NCBI GenBank assembly: GCA_038025085.1
Contig: CM076152.1
Location: 26,992,001-27,056,000, forward strand
Length of the DNA: 64,000 nt
Direction of reading: 5' to 3'
Source: Tetragonia tetragonoides
Taxonomy: Eukaryota > Streptophyta > Magnoliopsida > Caryophyllales > Aizoaceae
A program made the position numbers and the translations under genes. The notes under the pieces were generated by a model, which saw only the letters and a list, made by a program, of their open reading frames with translations, was not told the DNA's origin and did not search any database. Below, piece after piece: positions 10,995 to 23,493 of the stretch; positions within the stretch are counted from its first letter, which is position 1, and the number at the start of each line of letters is the position of its first letter.

Positions 10995-11199
10995 TCAGTC
11001 ACAAATTCCCTGTTTCTTTATAGTGTACTACTACTTCCTCTCTCAAATAGTTGCTTTCAGTAGTCGCCAAATTATAGTGTATCAATGTTTTTTCTCTATT
11101 TTTAGCAACTGAAGAAATTCAGTCACAAATCCCCTATTTTCTTATAGTGTACTGCTATTTCTTCTCCCAAATGGTTGCTTCAATAGTCGCCTAATTGTA
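10995..11199. repeat. Diverged direct repeat pair downstream of CML
   Basis: Segments 10995-11081 and 11119-11199 are alignable (TCAGTCACAAAT.CCCT, TTATAGTGTACT.CTA.TTC, ATAGTCGCC.AATT). They lie in the 1.6-kb convergent spacer between the CML and ATP sulfurylase genes (10777-12352). I see no gene in that spacer. Confidence 0.7.
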
Positions 11200-11958
11200 G
11201 TATTCAGCATAATCGCTCCTTTGCTCTTATGATACTTCTTCATGCCTACTCCTTTCGTGAATGGTATGAACAATGCGAAATTGATCCAAGTGTCTAATGA
11301 CATCATCTACCTTGCTAAATGTGGACCACAGTTTCCAAGGTCGTTTGTTATTTTTCACCCCCATACAGTAGACAGTAGTTGTCAATTGTCATACATGTTA
11401 TTTCTTACTGAATGTATGTCTAATCTTTTTGAACCGATACCTCTGAATGAAAAACCGATCCAACCTCACCGTACCCCGATAGATTATTGCATGCATGCAT
11501 GATCCAAGACCATTACTCTCTGCTCTCACAAAACAAATGGAGTTTACTCAAATTCACCCCCAAAAACGATGGTGATCACCTTTTGTAAGAGGTTTGGGAC
11601 CATGCAATAATTTCCCACCCCGACAACCCACCGCCACAAAAACACACCCTTTTTTTCTTTTTTGTTCGGAGGTGGGCGGACTGCGGAGTACTTGATAAAT
11701 GGGTTCTCATATGTCGAAGATTACAGGTATTTGCCCAAACTATGGAGTTGCAACTCTTGGATGAGAATACTAGTGACTACTGAGTACTGACTAATACCAC
11801 TCCCTAAAAACTTCCACTTTGGGAGGCTTGTCAACATTGTGTAATTAGTACGAGTAGATTGTTTAGCCAACTCAAAATGTCTATACGACGCATTTTCCTC
11901 TTATCTTCTGTAATCAATCTCCAATAAATGGAAACCTTTTCTTATCTAAAAAAATGTA

Positions 11959-12024
11959 TGTACCCAGTGACAAATTTTATTGTACCCAGTGACAAATTTT
12001 ATTGTACCCAGTGACAAATTTTAT
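11959..12024. repeat. Perfect 22-bp tandem repeat, three copies
   Basis: Three identical units TGTACCCAGTGACAAATTTT(AT) follow each other without a spacer, about 330 bp beyond the ATP sulfurylase stop codon. Lengths and the lack of unique spacers exclude a CRISPR array. Confidence 0.9.
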
Positions 12025-12352
12025 TGCAAGGGACAGCAAGAAAGCCCCCATCACAGACATGCTGTAAACCAGTGTTCAAATCACTATCCATTACAACACA
12101 TTGTTGTGAAAGCCTTCAAAATCCAATACAACGCAAATTCTCCTTGAAGTGCTCTCACAAACTTTACACACTGAGCAAACCCTCCGGTCCCTCCCTACAT
12201 AGTTCCGTGCCTTTGGGAAGGTGTTCATCGGAGACAGGAAGACAAAGAAACTTTACAAAGATTCCAAGCAAATTATAAACAGGAGACTGGATAATATCAA
12301 ATGTTTTTCCCACACGGAGCAATAACAGTTAAAAGTGGTGAGGCAGAACCCA

Positions 12353-15300
12353 TCAAACGGCAACAGCAGCAGCTTGAGGAATGGTGCCATTTTCAGAGGA
12401 CGCCAGACTGTCATAGTATTCCACCAAGACCTTCCACCCTCCAGGGCACATAAATCCATCAGGAGGATTCTCTTTATTCTTTGCAAGAGATCGCATCTGC
12501 GATAAGAGAAAGATTGTTTGGTTCACTAATTTCTCAAACTTAGTACTAAGTCTACTCTGTCTATCCAAGTTTTGCCTAATTTGACTGTTGGAGGTCAAAG
12601 TTTTCTACTATTGATCGTTGATTTCATGAAAAATATACATTATAGTAACATAATTCTATTAGACTTATCATTTCAAGTACTTTAATAAGCTAATCCATTT
12701 GCAAGTTTACGAAAACACAAGAACTTGTATAAGACCGTCTCATGGTGGGATGGGGTGACTTGTGGACAAAAAGTCCCCCTTATTCATAAAAGCCACCCGT
12801 TCCACCGTGCGACAGTCTTATACAAGACTTGCACTAATTGAGAAAGGTTCAAACTTCTAGAAACTTGCTCAGGGACAAGGAGAAAAAACATACCTTGGTG
12901 CCTGATATGAACACAAAATCTTGGGGCCTTGACGGATCAAAGAATGCCATTTTACCTTGAGTCTTGTCATATGCAGCAACCTGATGTTTGTGAAGAAAGA
13001 ATATGGTTTTATTGACAATTCAATTCCTAGCCATGGTAGGTAACAAATATTTTTTCAGGAATTGAGGCTCAGACTTTCAAACCTTAAAGGGAAGGATGTT
13101 AAGCCGCTCAAGTCCAGGGGCCATGCTGAGCACCTTCTTCCCATGGTCAGCGTCGTACAAATCTCTTTTCTCGACAGGATGACCCATGCCAGCAGGGTCA
13201 CGGCCCACAATGTAGAAATTGGCCCCAGCATTAATACGGGCCTTTGCATGCCATTGTACCTCAGTTGGACCAGCATAGTGCATAGGAGAGGGAAATATTG
13301 AAACAACAGTGGTTTCTGGGTCTAATACACCATCTTCAAGCACCTGAAATTATATTACAAATGGCTATTAGGGATACAGAACACATCTTATAAGGGTTAA
13401 GGATGACAAGATAGCTCATTCCATCAAATATCTAGCTCAACACGAGAAAAGGGAATTAGCTTGCAAATCTGTTTTGGCTCATTTGGTTTAAAAGGAGTCA
13501 AGTCAGTACGATTAAAAGGTGTGCCTACCAAATTCATGCCCTCCTAGAGAAACTCCAAGGGGGAAAGAATGGCTTTTGATTCCAATATGTTTAAACAAGG
13601 TTATTCTCACTAGGGATCAATTTGCTCAAAGAGTGCTATGGACAATACCCGTTCATGGCACATCTCATCTTAGCTCTCAGTTTCATTATACAGCCATAGG
13701 GTATCTTCCCTCTGTCTCTCATTTCTGTCTTCTGCTTCATCACATTTAGCAGGTAGAAGTTCTTTTCTTCTGTCCTCGCTTTCTTTGCAGCGTTTTAATT
13801 TGTTTTGCTTTATTGCATCTCTTTGTTCCTCTCTCATTAAAATTCTTTTTTTCATTTGTCTGTGTTCTAGTCTTCCCTCCCCAGTTTACTTCAGTTATAA
13901 TTTTCACTCTCACATGTGGCAAAGAGAAAAACATAGTTGTGTTTCTTTCTATGTTTATGAATTGTGTGTTTTACCAATACACGTGACATACTAAAATTGA
14001 TAACTTAATTTGTAAGTCATTGTATAGAATATAGAGAGCATGGATGGATTGTCTGTAGGGAATAAAGAATAATAAATAAAAACCAACCTCCTCATCTTAA
14101 TACAAACACAGATCAAAAAAATGAAGAAAAACATGTAAGGATCACATTCACCTAAATTTTTTTAGTTCTATTTGAGTTTATTTATGTAAAAGCTCTCACA
14201 AGGCCAATCATGTCTGTATAACGATATCTAAGAAAATGCTTATCTTGAAGTTATTATTCCAATTTCTAGATCCACATACCAAAAGGTGAATTATGAACAA
14301 CCAAATTGATATTTGATTCCACTCCTCAAAACTCCCTGTTTCCTGATCTTCTGTCTCAAATTAATGTCGTCAATCAAACGAGCTTTAAGGTAGACCCCTT
14401 AAGTTAACATTAGTTTCAACCCACCCCACCCCAACTTACCACACATGCATGAACACAAACGCAAAAAGGCCATACTAGAGATTCAGATAAGAATTGAAGG
14501 GAGAACACAAGACAACTGGTGTCCATTTGATAGGGTATGGTGCCTATTCTGGTATACTTTGAAGATTTTGAAACTACTGCTCTGCCCTTCAGAGAGTAAG
14601 AAAAACGAAAAAGAAAATCTTCTGTTATAGGTGAAGAAATGAACTCATACATACGAATTCAATATCTGTATGGATGCAAATGAAAAGATACTGCTACCAA
14701 CGCAAAACTTTGTTAGAAACATCAATTCACATTATATACAACTGAGAGAGTGATCAGTAACAAACCTTTTCATGTTGCTTCATACGCCAGTGAAGTGGAA
14801 CATCATCTGCCTTTGTAAAGCCTCCTAGTGGATGGAGCAGAAGGATGGGATTCTTATAGCCCATCTCAAGAAGACGACGACGTGTGTCAGTCATTAGCAA
14901 TGCATGGCCATTGTGCACTGGGTTCCTAAGCTGGAAAGCAAATACTGCATCAGCATCACGTCTGGCAAACTCGTCACGAAGCTGTGCAGGTGATAGCCTA
15001 AATCTATCAAGCCCATCATGGTATTTGATAGTATCTAGAACCTCCAAATCACCTCCGACCAACCAGTTTCCGGAATTAACTATTGTTTCCTCTGCATAAG
15101 GCAAACCACGAGCAGTTGTACCCCATGTTCTTGCAATACGCTCTTCTTTGTTGTGCTTGTATATCTCAATGCTGAATAGCCAAAAAAGCAAATTAGAAGG
15201 TACAATGAAATTCCTCCATGAGAATGTTAGAGCAATGGATTCACAACAAAGTAGAACAATCCTAAATATTACAGAATTGCGTCATAAACCATTGAACAAC

Positions 15301-18209
15301 CCAGCATATCCCGCTGAGGGCGGGGTCTGCGGAGGTCCATACGTGATATGTATGTAGCCTTACCCCAAGCTAGTCACCTAGAAGAGAGGTTATTTCCAAT
15401 AGACCCACAAAAAAGGATTCAAACAGCATTTGAAACAATTTACAGTAATTTGGAAGAGTGTACGAATGAGTGAACTACAAATGGCTGAATCAATGACTAG
15501 CATAAACAAAAAGAAAAACAAAACCAAACAAATCAAATCACACAAACCCCAAGCTACTTCTCGCCATCAAATTGGAACCCTTGAGCTTAGGATAGTAATG
15601 GACCAAATCAAAATGGGCCATTAAACCTGTAGTGTGCTTCTATTGTGAAGTCGTAGACAATAAATGCATTCTACCAACAGAGGTCCCAACAAGGCAAGCT
15701 GGGTACCGCGGAAGCCCCACCCCACCCTATCGCATGTTAGGACACGGTGAGAGGCAGGAAGACAATAGTATGTCATGATAAGTCATTTGGAGTGATAGCG
15801 TCTGTCCTTGTGAAATGAAAATTTTCCTCTCCCACAAATTTCTATTGAAGGGGTGTCTAGTGTATTTACCAGCTCCAGGTTAGTTAGGATTGTATCCCGT
15901 GATCCAGAGACGAGTCTGCAGTATTCCCATGCATATATCTTTAATATAAAAAAGTCCATGTGTATGCTTACAGACAATCTTTGCATGTTGAAACTAGAAA
16001 CTGGTCCATGGCCTGAATTTCACATCATCCAATACATAATGCACAAATCCACACTTGCAGCCAGTTCTACACAAGACTCAAGAGCGAATAGCTCATATTC
16101 GCTCAGTTGGTCCTTAAACTATCCAACAATACACATACACTAAATTTTGTCTGCCAAGTGAACTGATTTCCAAACGTCCCTCAAATAGACCCATAGCCAA
16201 CAGGTCCCCAAGCAAATTCTACACAGTACTATCTTCAAGCAATTTTTGCTGTCTTTTGAATAGAATAGGCTTTAAGATGCCCCATCCCACTCATCAAGTT
16301 CATCCATATAGGAAACCAATAAAAGTCTGATCAGCTCTCCCTACATTGTATAACATAGGACGCACACTCACCCAACACTGTTTCATGTTCAATTTCCTCC
16401 TTAGTCTTACTTAAACAAATAGCACTAGGTGTTCCTACAGCCGAGCCAAAATTTCTCCACTGCGATGGGTAAAATCCATGTAATGTCACACATTTATCAA
16501 AAGACCCCCAAGGTCCTATACAAAGAAACAAACTCCCCGGTCTTACCAAACAAAATGATACCCCTTTTGCAAGGCTTCGAGTGACTGCCCCCACACCGAC
16601 CAAGCCGTTTGGATCCTATATCCTTGCTCAAGTCGGTAAAAGAGCACTTATTGAAATCTGTCACAGTTTTCTTTAACGCTTGTAAAGAGACCATAACAGA
16701 CTCACATAAGTAGCAAAGCCAATGTCATAGCAAAAAGCACAGAAAGTAGGCAAAAAAAAAAAACGGTTCAACCTCAAAGTATCCGGATTACAGTAACAAA
16801 AAGGGAAAATTTCACTGAAGTAGTATACCGATGTTTGGCTAGAATAACACAGGGGTGGAGCGGCAAATGCGTGTATACCCAGTCCAAAGAAGAAGAAAAA
16901 AAAGTTGAGTCTTGTGTGTATTCAGTAACATATCTAGGTTTCCCAAAATACATTGAGGTAAACTATTTGGCCAGAGTTGATTGCAACTCATGATCCACAA
17001 GACAAGTGAAGTATATATTGGGTTGGGAGGGACAATCGCTATGAGAACCACTAAGTTTCGAAAAAGCGTTTCTTCAATTTTATGACCGCGAAGGATGGGT
17101 ATGTAAAGGGTTGTGACCATTTGTTGGGTTTACAAAAATTTGTATAGTGCGGATATATGGGATAAGACCTCTCACATTTCCCCTCCTCTCATGATTCACG
17201 ACATAGGTCCGCCACACACAAAACCTATTAATCCGGATTGATGGCACATCAAAAGGGCCTTGTGATAGTATGTTTTGACTACCTTTGCTCTTGATAGCTC
17301 CCGGTCACCAAAATCAAATATTGCACTCAATGTTCCAAAAGAGTACACCTCGGTGTAATTTGTGAAACGTCCGTACACCTTACAATATTTTCACTGAACC
17401 TTTGGTGAAATTGTTCCTAACAAAAATTCAAAGTCCAAGTGACCACTAGCTAGTTGGTCCAACATCAAATCGCACCCTGATACCTGGGTTATCTAAACCC
17501 AAAAGCAATACTCCTATCAATTCGAGAAAGTCCAAGTCAATCAACACCATAAAACCCCAGAAAAAGTAAATTCCAAAAATGACAGGATAAGCCAAAACAG
17601 AAATAAACACCAAGGCCTAACCCAAAAAAAACAGAAAAAAAAAAAAAAAAAAACAATAGCTCGAAAATCGTTTCAATGAACTTACCCACTAAGGATGGCT
17701 AGGGGCTCAACCCCATCCGAGTCAAAGAGCGCGACTCGGTCAGACTCACCGATCCGACTCTTTGTAGAGTCATCAATAGCGAGAACAATCGGCACCGACA
17801 TGTTGACGACTGAGCCATCAGCGAGTCGGAGCGAGTTGAAATGAAGCGTTTGGAGGAACTCATTTTCTCTCATGAAACCACGAAGAGGGCTAGCCCACCC
17901 TTCGCTAAGAACATGAACCCATTGCAGATCAATACGTGAGAGGTTTATCCTTGGCAAGGATAAAGCTTCTCTCTTTTTCTCTCTCCTAAGGGATTCATCA
18001 ATGACTTTTAGGTCCACTAGGGTCCCACCATCAGGTTGGATCAACTCGGATGAGATGATTCGGAGGGATTTTGGTTTGATTTTGGTCCGAGTTATGGCCG
18101 AGTTGGAGAGATTGAAGGAAGGGATGAAATGGGTTTTGGTTGGTTTAGGGAGTGAGAGAGAGGGATTTGGAGTTCTGGTAAACAAGGCCGCCATTGAAGA
18201 ACAAGCCAT
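12353..18209 (-). CDS. APS1: Chloroplast ATP sulfurylase (sulfate adenylyltransferase), 5 exons
   Basis: Catalyses sulfate + ATP to adenosine 5'-phosphosulfate + pyrophosphate, the first step of sulfate assimilation, normally in plastids. Exons on the minus strand: 18209-17686, 15171-14766, 13343-13083, 12980-12894, 12496-12353 (stop TGA); all introns are GT..AG; about 473 aa, near the usual 460-480. The chosen start is [10 protein letters not shown]; an in-frame Met 15 codons upstream (18254) is less likely. The Ser/Thr/Lys-rich first ~50 residues look like a plastid transit peptide. Signature motifs: [17 protein letters not shown] (exon 2, nucleotide-binding HNGH), the [10 protein letters not shown] loop (exon 3), and the C-terminal end [10 protein letters not shown] (exon 5). 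Which APS paralogue it is cannot be decided by eye. Introns carry a SINE fragment and a small MITE. Confidence 0.95.
12721..12833. mobile_element. Small foldback MITE in APS intron 4
   Basis: The ends are inverted repeats: ACTTGTATAAGACCGTCTCA near 12722 and GACAGTCTTATACAAG near 12815. The arms continue through a GGTGGG/CCACCG stretch around a short AT centre. There is no coding content. Confidence 0.65.
15295..15370 (-). mobile_element. SINE 3'-end fragment in APS intron 1
   Basis: Read on the minus strand it gives GGTAAGGCTACATACATATC, then GACCTCCGCAGACCCCGCCC and TGCTGGGTTGTT. This is the same 3' module as the insertion at 30324-30396 (TAAGACTGCGTACATC..GGGTTGTTGTTG). It is the conserved tail of a widespread plant SINE group. 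The 5' half is absent. Confidence 0.7.
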
Positions 18210-18835
18210 GTTTGTTTGTGTTTCTCTCTCTCTCTGGCTGGCTTTCACGTCCAAGCCGGAGGTTTTTTTTCTAGAGACTAGATTTGAGAAGGGGTTATAT
18301 AATAATTTACGGTACCAATGATAATGATTATTGTGAGTGGATGTTGTGGTAAGGGTCGTTTAGGTAATTTATGTGGTCTAATTGTGATTTTTAGTATATT
18401 AGGGTGGGGGCTGTTGTGTTTTAAGGAGAAAATATATGTGAGAAGATTTTATTTTTATTTTTTGATAAAATATATGTGAGAAGATTTATTTTTATTTTTT
18501 TTGATAAAATATATGTGAGAAGATCATTAAGGAGAAAATAAGGAAATTTATGAGGGGATTTATTGATGTGATTAGGGAAGAAAAATGGTAAGGATTATGA
18601 ACCTAGACGAGATTTTGGTTGTTCTTCGAAGTTCAGCACACTTTTAGCACTTCTTGGAGGAAAGTTCCATCATCCCAGTGGTCCAAAAGTCTAAAACGGG
18701 GGGAAAAAAGAAACGTATATATGCCAACAAAATGATCGTTTATCAAATCAGTTCAATTGAATATGAATGTCCTCTTTTCCATTGAATTGAACTCAATATT
18801 AGGAGTAACAAAAGAATAAGTAAATCACATAATTA

Positions 18836-19326
18836 AGGTTGCGTTGAACTTATCAGAATTAAACTGAACTGAACTGAATTCAACATCACTAAACTAGTCA
18901 CTACTGAACTGAACTGGACACAACTGAACTGAATTAAACACAACTTAGGGTGCGTTCTTTAGAGCTTACTCGGTCAGTTTAGTTCAGTTTAGGTGTTAGT
19001 TCAATGATTTCAATTTCAATTAAATGATGTTCAGTTCAGTTCAGTGGTGCTGAGTTGAGAAACATACTTTTTGTCTCACATATCAAGTTATATTTAATTC
19101 AATTCAGTGGTGTCCAGTTCAGTTCAATGGTGTCCAGTTCAGTGATGTTGAATTCAGTTCAGTTCAGGTAAATTCAGCTCTAAAGAACGCACCCTAAATA
19201 TATGAGACAAAAAGTATGTTTCCGAACTCAGCACCACTAAACTGCACTGACCATAAAATTTGACATCACTAAATTGATAGTTGAACTGAACTGAATTAAA
19301 CTAACCGCATAAGCTCTAACGAACTG
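18836..19326 (-). mobile_element. Harbinger-like MITE, reverse copy split by another copy
   Basis: The outer element reads in reverse (TGCGTTGAACTTATCAGAAT at the left, CGCATAAGCTCTAAC at the right). It is interrupted at ACACAACTTA by a forward copy of the same family, and resumes with ATATGAGACAAAAAGTATG. The interrupted landmark is recognisable because unbroken copies read CACAACTTGATATGTGAGAC. Confidence 0.75.
18948..19194 (+). mobile_element. Harbinger-like MITE nested in 18836-19326
   Basis: A 247-bp forward copy with ends GGGTGCGTTCTTTAGAGCTT and AGCTCTAAAGAACGCACCC, flanked by TTA on the left and TAA on the right. The ends are well preserved, so it is the younger of the pair. Confidence 0.8.
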
Positions 19327-19344
19327 AAGTACTCAGCGGATTAA

Positions 19345-19695
19345 GCCTTGTTTGGCAATTAGCGGATAGCGAATTGCATTGGCAGATTTGACTAGAGGAT
19401 TGTATTAGTGAATTTGACCAAAGGATTGTATTAGTTGATTTGTATAAATGTGTTTGGTAAATTAGCTGATTTATACAGATGTGGATGATTATGTACGTCC
19501 TTTTTTAATAATTAGGATCCGCTAACTTGAAAAAACTATTTTTTTAGCGAATTGAAAATTAGCGGTTTCAACTCAATCCGCTAATCGAATCCACTATTAG
19601 CCAAACATGTTGAATTAGGGGATTTTCTAGTCAAATTCTCTAAAGTAACCACAATCCGCTAATTTTGATACAATCTGCTAATTACCAAACAAGAC
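19345..19695. mobile_element. MITE with TTGTTTGG-type inverted ends
   Basis: The left end GCCTTGTTTGGCAATTAGCG pairs with the right end TGCTAATTACCAAACAAGACC. The interior repeats the word TTAGCGGAT / ATCCGCTAAT. No coding content. Exact boundaries and target duplication are unclear. Confidence 0.65.
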
Positions 19696-20154
19696 CCAAG
19701 TGAAAAAGAACACAGTTTACTTCTATCCAACGAGCCAAAAAAAATCAATATGATACTTCTTACCTCCTTTGGGTTCTTGATATACATATCTTTAATAGAA
19801 ATGAATAATTACCTTACAGATTTAGAAATGAATAATTAATTGGACTGAAAGGTATAAGGTACATTCAAGAAATATCACAAATTATATGCATACAAAATCA
19901 AAAAACAGTTTCATATCCTCTTACCAAAAATTTAAAAAAAATAATAAATAAAAATAAAAACAGTTCCATACCCTAACCATCGTATTATGAAATGATACAA
20001 TACACCTTCCACTAATTTGATGTCTCATAGTGGTGCAACCTTTTCATGTGAAAATACATGAATTTGACATGTCTCACATTTAAATATATAAATTAACTAA
20101 CTTTGATTCCATTAGATCTCATAAACCAAATTTTAAAGTACAGAATCTATATAA

Positions 20155-20367
20155 GGGGTGCGTTTAATAGAGCTTACTTGGTCAGTTTAGTTCAATTCAG
20201 TCCGGTTCAGGTGTCAATTCAGTGATTTCAAATTCAGTTAAATGATGTCGAATTTAGTTCAGTGGTGTTGAGTTCAGAAACATACTTTTTGTCTCACATA
20301 TCAAATTGTGTTGAATTCAGTTCAGTTCAATTCAGTTCTGATAAGTTCAACTCTAGCAAACGCACCA
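20155..20367 (+). mobile_element. Harbinger-like MITE copy
   Basis: Same family as 10312-10569. Ends are GGGGTGCGTTTAATAGAGCT and CTCTAGCAAACGCACCA, flanked by TAA on both sides (20152-20154, 20368-20370). Confidence 0.8.
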
Positions 20368-20544
20368 TAAGAGTATGTTATTTAAGCTCAGTTTTTCCTT
20401 GCATGATTTATTTATCTGGATGGATGGAGTAGTATAGATTCATTTTATTTGTACAAAAAGAGTCATACCTAATTTTCAAATTTTATAGAGCATCATATTT
20501 GGTAATTTGATAGGAAGTAACCCCGGGGGAACTAAAGATAGGAT

Positions 20545-20803
20545 TGGATAATACTCTCTTTGTTTTGTAATTTGCTTTTTGCAGGTCAAATTTTACAAAC
20601 TTTGACCGTTAATTTATGAAACAATATAAAGATTTACAATGTAAAAATACTATTGTTAAATTTATTTTTAATAGTCTTTTGAAAATTATGATTTTATAAT
20701 TTTTATATCAATAGATTTATATTTATTTACGTTCAATTTTGTGTCTTAGAGAACGCGAAAAAGTAATAATTAACAATGTAATCACGACATAGAGGGAGTA
20801 AAG
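20545..20803. mobile_element. Decayed Stowaway-like MITE
   Basis: Its body aligns with the intact Stowaway copy at 34850-35105: both contain GGTCAAA.TTTACAAACTTTGACC and AT.TACAATGTAAAAATACTAT. The right end reads AGAGGGAGTA. The left terminus is eroded (TACTCTCTTTGTTTTGT). Confidence 0.7.
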
Positions 20804-21116
20804 ACATAGCATGCCGGACCATGAGCTAAACATCATCATTAACAAATGTAGCCAATAATACTAATTAAAACTATAGTGCCCATATAATTGAACGCGAAGT
20901 ACAACAGTTGCCAATTCGTGTCAGTATGCAGTAGTGGATTTCCCTACAATAATTCTTATAGAAAATGTTAGTGCAACTCCAACGAGCCATCATCGGATCC
21001 ACTTGTAAGGAATTGCTAACTAACGCCGCGAATTAGCAAACAAAAGGATATCATAATTGACCTTTGGAACGTAGTAGTGGAGCAAACAAAAAAGTTGATA
21101 TTTCAATTCGTGTCAT

Positions 21117-21300
21117 TGGGTATGTTTTTCTACAGCTTATTCGATCAGTTGGGTTCAGTTCAGTAGTGGTTTTGTATTAGTTCAGGTGTTCAATTCAAAA
21201 ATATATATTTTTGTGTCATATGAAAATAGGGTTCAATTTAGTTACATGGTGTTCAGTTCAGTTTAGCTCAACCTAATTCAACTCTAAAAACACACTCATT
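21117..21300 (+). mobile_element. Diverged GTTCAGTT-family MITE
   Basis: Left end GGGTATGTTTTTCTACAGCT and right end CAACTCTAAAAACACACTCA are decayed inverted partners. The interior carries the GTTCAGTT words. It resembles the outer copy at 9640-10081 more than the main subfamily. Confidence 0.55.
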
Positions 21301-21319
21301 ATGTTGTAGATTTGTAGTG

Positions 21320-21478
21320 GAACTATACTTACCCATTAGTGCTACGTTAATGGGAAAAGTGCTTTCACTGACTGTTCAATTAGCCTGAAATATTTTTATT
21401 GTTAAACACGAGAATCCAAATATAATATAACGGATGGTGTTTCAATCAGTATTCACTTGCATCATCCGTGAGGAAAAC
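21320..21478 (+). mobile_element. SINE relic, 3' half, same family as 8463-8749
   Basis: It follows the intronic SINE from AACTATACT through GTGCTACGTT, GCTTTCACTGACTGTTCA, TGTTAAACACGAGAATCC and ATTCACTTGCATC, with many substitutions. The promoter half is not recognisable, so this is an old truncated copy. Confidence 0.7.
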
Positions 21479-22082
21479 ATTGACCTTTCGGACGTAGGAA
21501 TAAGCAATACGACGAGCATTACGTTTCCAATTGAAGGACATCGGAACCAGAGTATATCTGGGAATCTAGTCACCCTGGGCCTTCGCATGCTCGCGCAATC
21601 GGAATGTACATGACCTTCATTTGCGGTATCATTCAAAACATTTGAAGGAATCCCAAATGGGATTTGATAAACACCAACTTTTCCTGTCGTTATTTCCGCT
21701 TCGTGCTTTGATTTAATAAAAAAAAAATGAAATTTAATTGCACTAGTCGAAAGTAAACAAAGAAAACTTTGCTTTCGTGTTCTTCATGGGACCATATGTC
21801 AGTGGTCCAACCAATATCAAACATACCTAATATTCAATGTTAATCCATTATTTTTAAAGGCAAAATCTTTTTGGTGAACAAAAAGTTTCTTGTACGGAAC
21901 AGGGGAGGTTCGAGTAATTGAGTTTATGGTGACCGGTGTGGTGAGATATTTAGGAGTCCATTTTTAGAGCTTGGTCAAACAAACATGAATCAAAGCTTCA
22001 CATGACATGTGCACTTACGAAAGAGTCACCGTCGTCTCTGAAATAAGAAAAAATTTCAAAATTTCAGAATTTCAAAATTTCT

Positions 22083-22316
22083 TTGCTAGAGTTGAACTTA
22101 TCAGAACTGAATTGAACTAAACTGAACTAAATTCAAGATTAATAAACTGGACACTAGTAAACTGAACAAAACACAACTTGATATATAAGACAAAAGACAT
22201 GTTTCTGAACTCAACACCACTGAATTGAACTGAACATCATTTAACTAAATTTAAAATCACTTAATTGACACCTAAACTGAACTGAACAGACTTGGTAAGT
22301 TATAACAAACGCACCC
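22083..22316 (-). mobile_element. Harbinger-like MITE, reverse copy
   Basis: The right end is AACAAACGCACCC followed by TTA. The left end is truncated to TTGCTAGAGTTGAACTTATC. The interior CACAACTTGATATATAAGAC is the reverse of the family landmark. Confidence 0.75.
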
Positions 22317-22433
22317 TTACTGTCAAGAATGTAAGTTATTAAATTATTGGGTAAAAAGACATCGAGAATGTATTCTTTTCTACTCATTTTAGCTTGGCAA
22401 ATATTATTTATTCGGTTAGATAAATGAGATAAA

Positions 22434-22673
22434 GGGTGCGTTTGTTAGAACTTACACGTTCAGTTCAGTTCAAGATCAATTCATTGATTTCAAATTCAGT
22501 TAAATAATGTTCATTTCAATTTAGTGGTGCTGAGTTCAGAAACATAATTTTGTCTCAAATATCAAGTTGTGTTCAATTCAATTCAGTTGTGTCCAGTTCA
22601 ATTCAGTACTGTCCAGTTAAATGATGTTGAATTCAGTTCAGTTATGGTAAGTTCGACTCTAACAAACGCACCC
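22434..22673 (+). mobile_element. Harbinger-like MITE, forward copy
   Basis: Ends are GGGTGCGTTTGTTAGAACTT and ACTCTAACAAACGCACCC. The interior holds the usual GTTCAGTT words. The flanking trinucleotides do not match (AAA/AGA). Confidence 0.75.
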
Positions 22674-22676
22674 AGA

Positions 22677-23232
22677 GGATCTGTTTGATTCAACTGCATT
22701 TCACGTAACTGAATTTAACTTAAATGCACTGAACTGAACTGAACTAAACTGAACTGAACAGAACTGTCCTGGACAGAAGTGAACTTGATTATTATTATTA
22801 TCATAATCATTATAATAACATTATTATAATTATGAAAATCATTGTTATAATAATAATATGAACTGAGGGTGCGTTTGTTAGAGCTGAACTTACCAGACTT
22901 GAATTGAACTTAACTGAATTCAACATCACTAAACTGATACTAGTAAATTGAACTGGACACAACTGAAATGAATTGAACATAACTTGATATGTGAGACGAA
23001 AAAATATGTTTCTGAACTCAGCACCACTAAACTAAATTGAATTTCATTTAACTGAATTTGAAATCACTGAATTGACACCTGAACTGAACTGAATTGAACT
23101 GACCGTGTAAGCTCTAACAAACGAACCCTAAACGAACTACTGAACTGGACTGAACTGAATTGGACAAAAGTGCACTGAACTGAACTGAACTGAACTTAAC
23201 TTAAGTGAAATTAAGTTGAATCAAACAAAGCC
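22677..23232. mobile_element. MITE with TTTGATTCAACT ends, split by another MITE
   Basis: The left end GGATCTGTTTGATTCAACT (22677) pairs with the right end AAGTTGAATCAAACAAAGCC (23213-23232). The flanks on both sides are CTGAACTGAACTGAAC repeats. The element is interrupted by the copy at 22867-23128 and by an AT-rich inverted stretch (about 22790-22860). Confidence 0.65.
22867..23128 (-). mobile_element. Harbinger-like MITE nested in 22677-23232
   Basis: Ends are GGGTGCGTTTGTTAGAGCT and AGCTCTAACAAACGAACCC. The interior is the reverse of the family consensus (ACATAACTTGATATGTGAGA). Confidence 0.75.
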
Positions 23233-23260
23233 AAAGTCATCTTCAGTCAAATAAGAACAA

Positions 23261-23304
23261 ACTTATTATTATTATTATTGTTGTTGTTGTTGTTGTTGTT
23301 GTTG
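23261..23304 (+). repeat. (TTA)n(TTG)n microsatellite
   Basis: A compound trinucleotide repeat: TTATTATTATTATTG passing into about nine TTG units. Confidence 0.9.
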
Positions 23305-23493
23305 TTTCACTTGTCCAACCTAATGGGCCCTTACTTAGACATCTAACATCAACTAGAGTCCGTGAAAAAGAATATACCATGAATGTAATCATATTTTATG
23401 TCTTCAAATCAATCCCCTAACGAAATTCCTATAGTTTTAAGTGATTTTACCAATTATCATTATTCTTAGCTTTTGAAAAAGTTGATAAATATT

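Noticed and set aside
11959..12024. CRISPR-like repeat array
   Set aside because: The three 22-bp units are directly adjacent with no spacers, in a plant nuclear context; it is a simple tandem repeat.
18001..18321. 106-aa plus-strand frame
   Set aside because: Antisense shadow of the first exon of the ATP sulfurylase gene.
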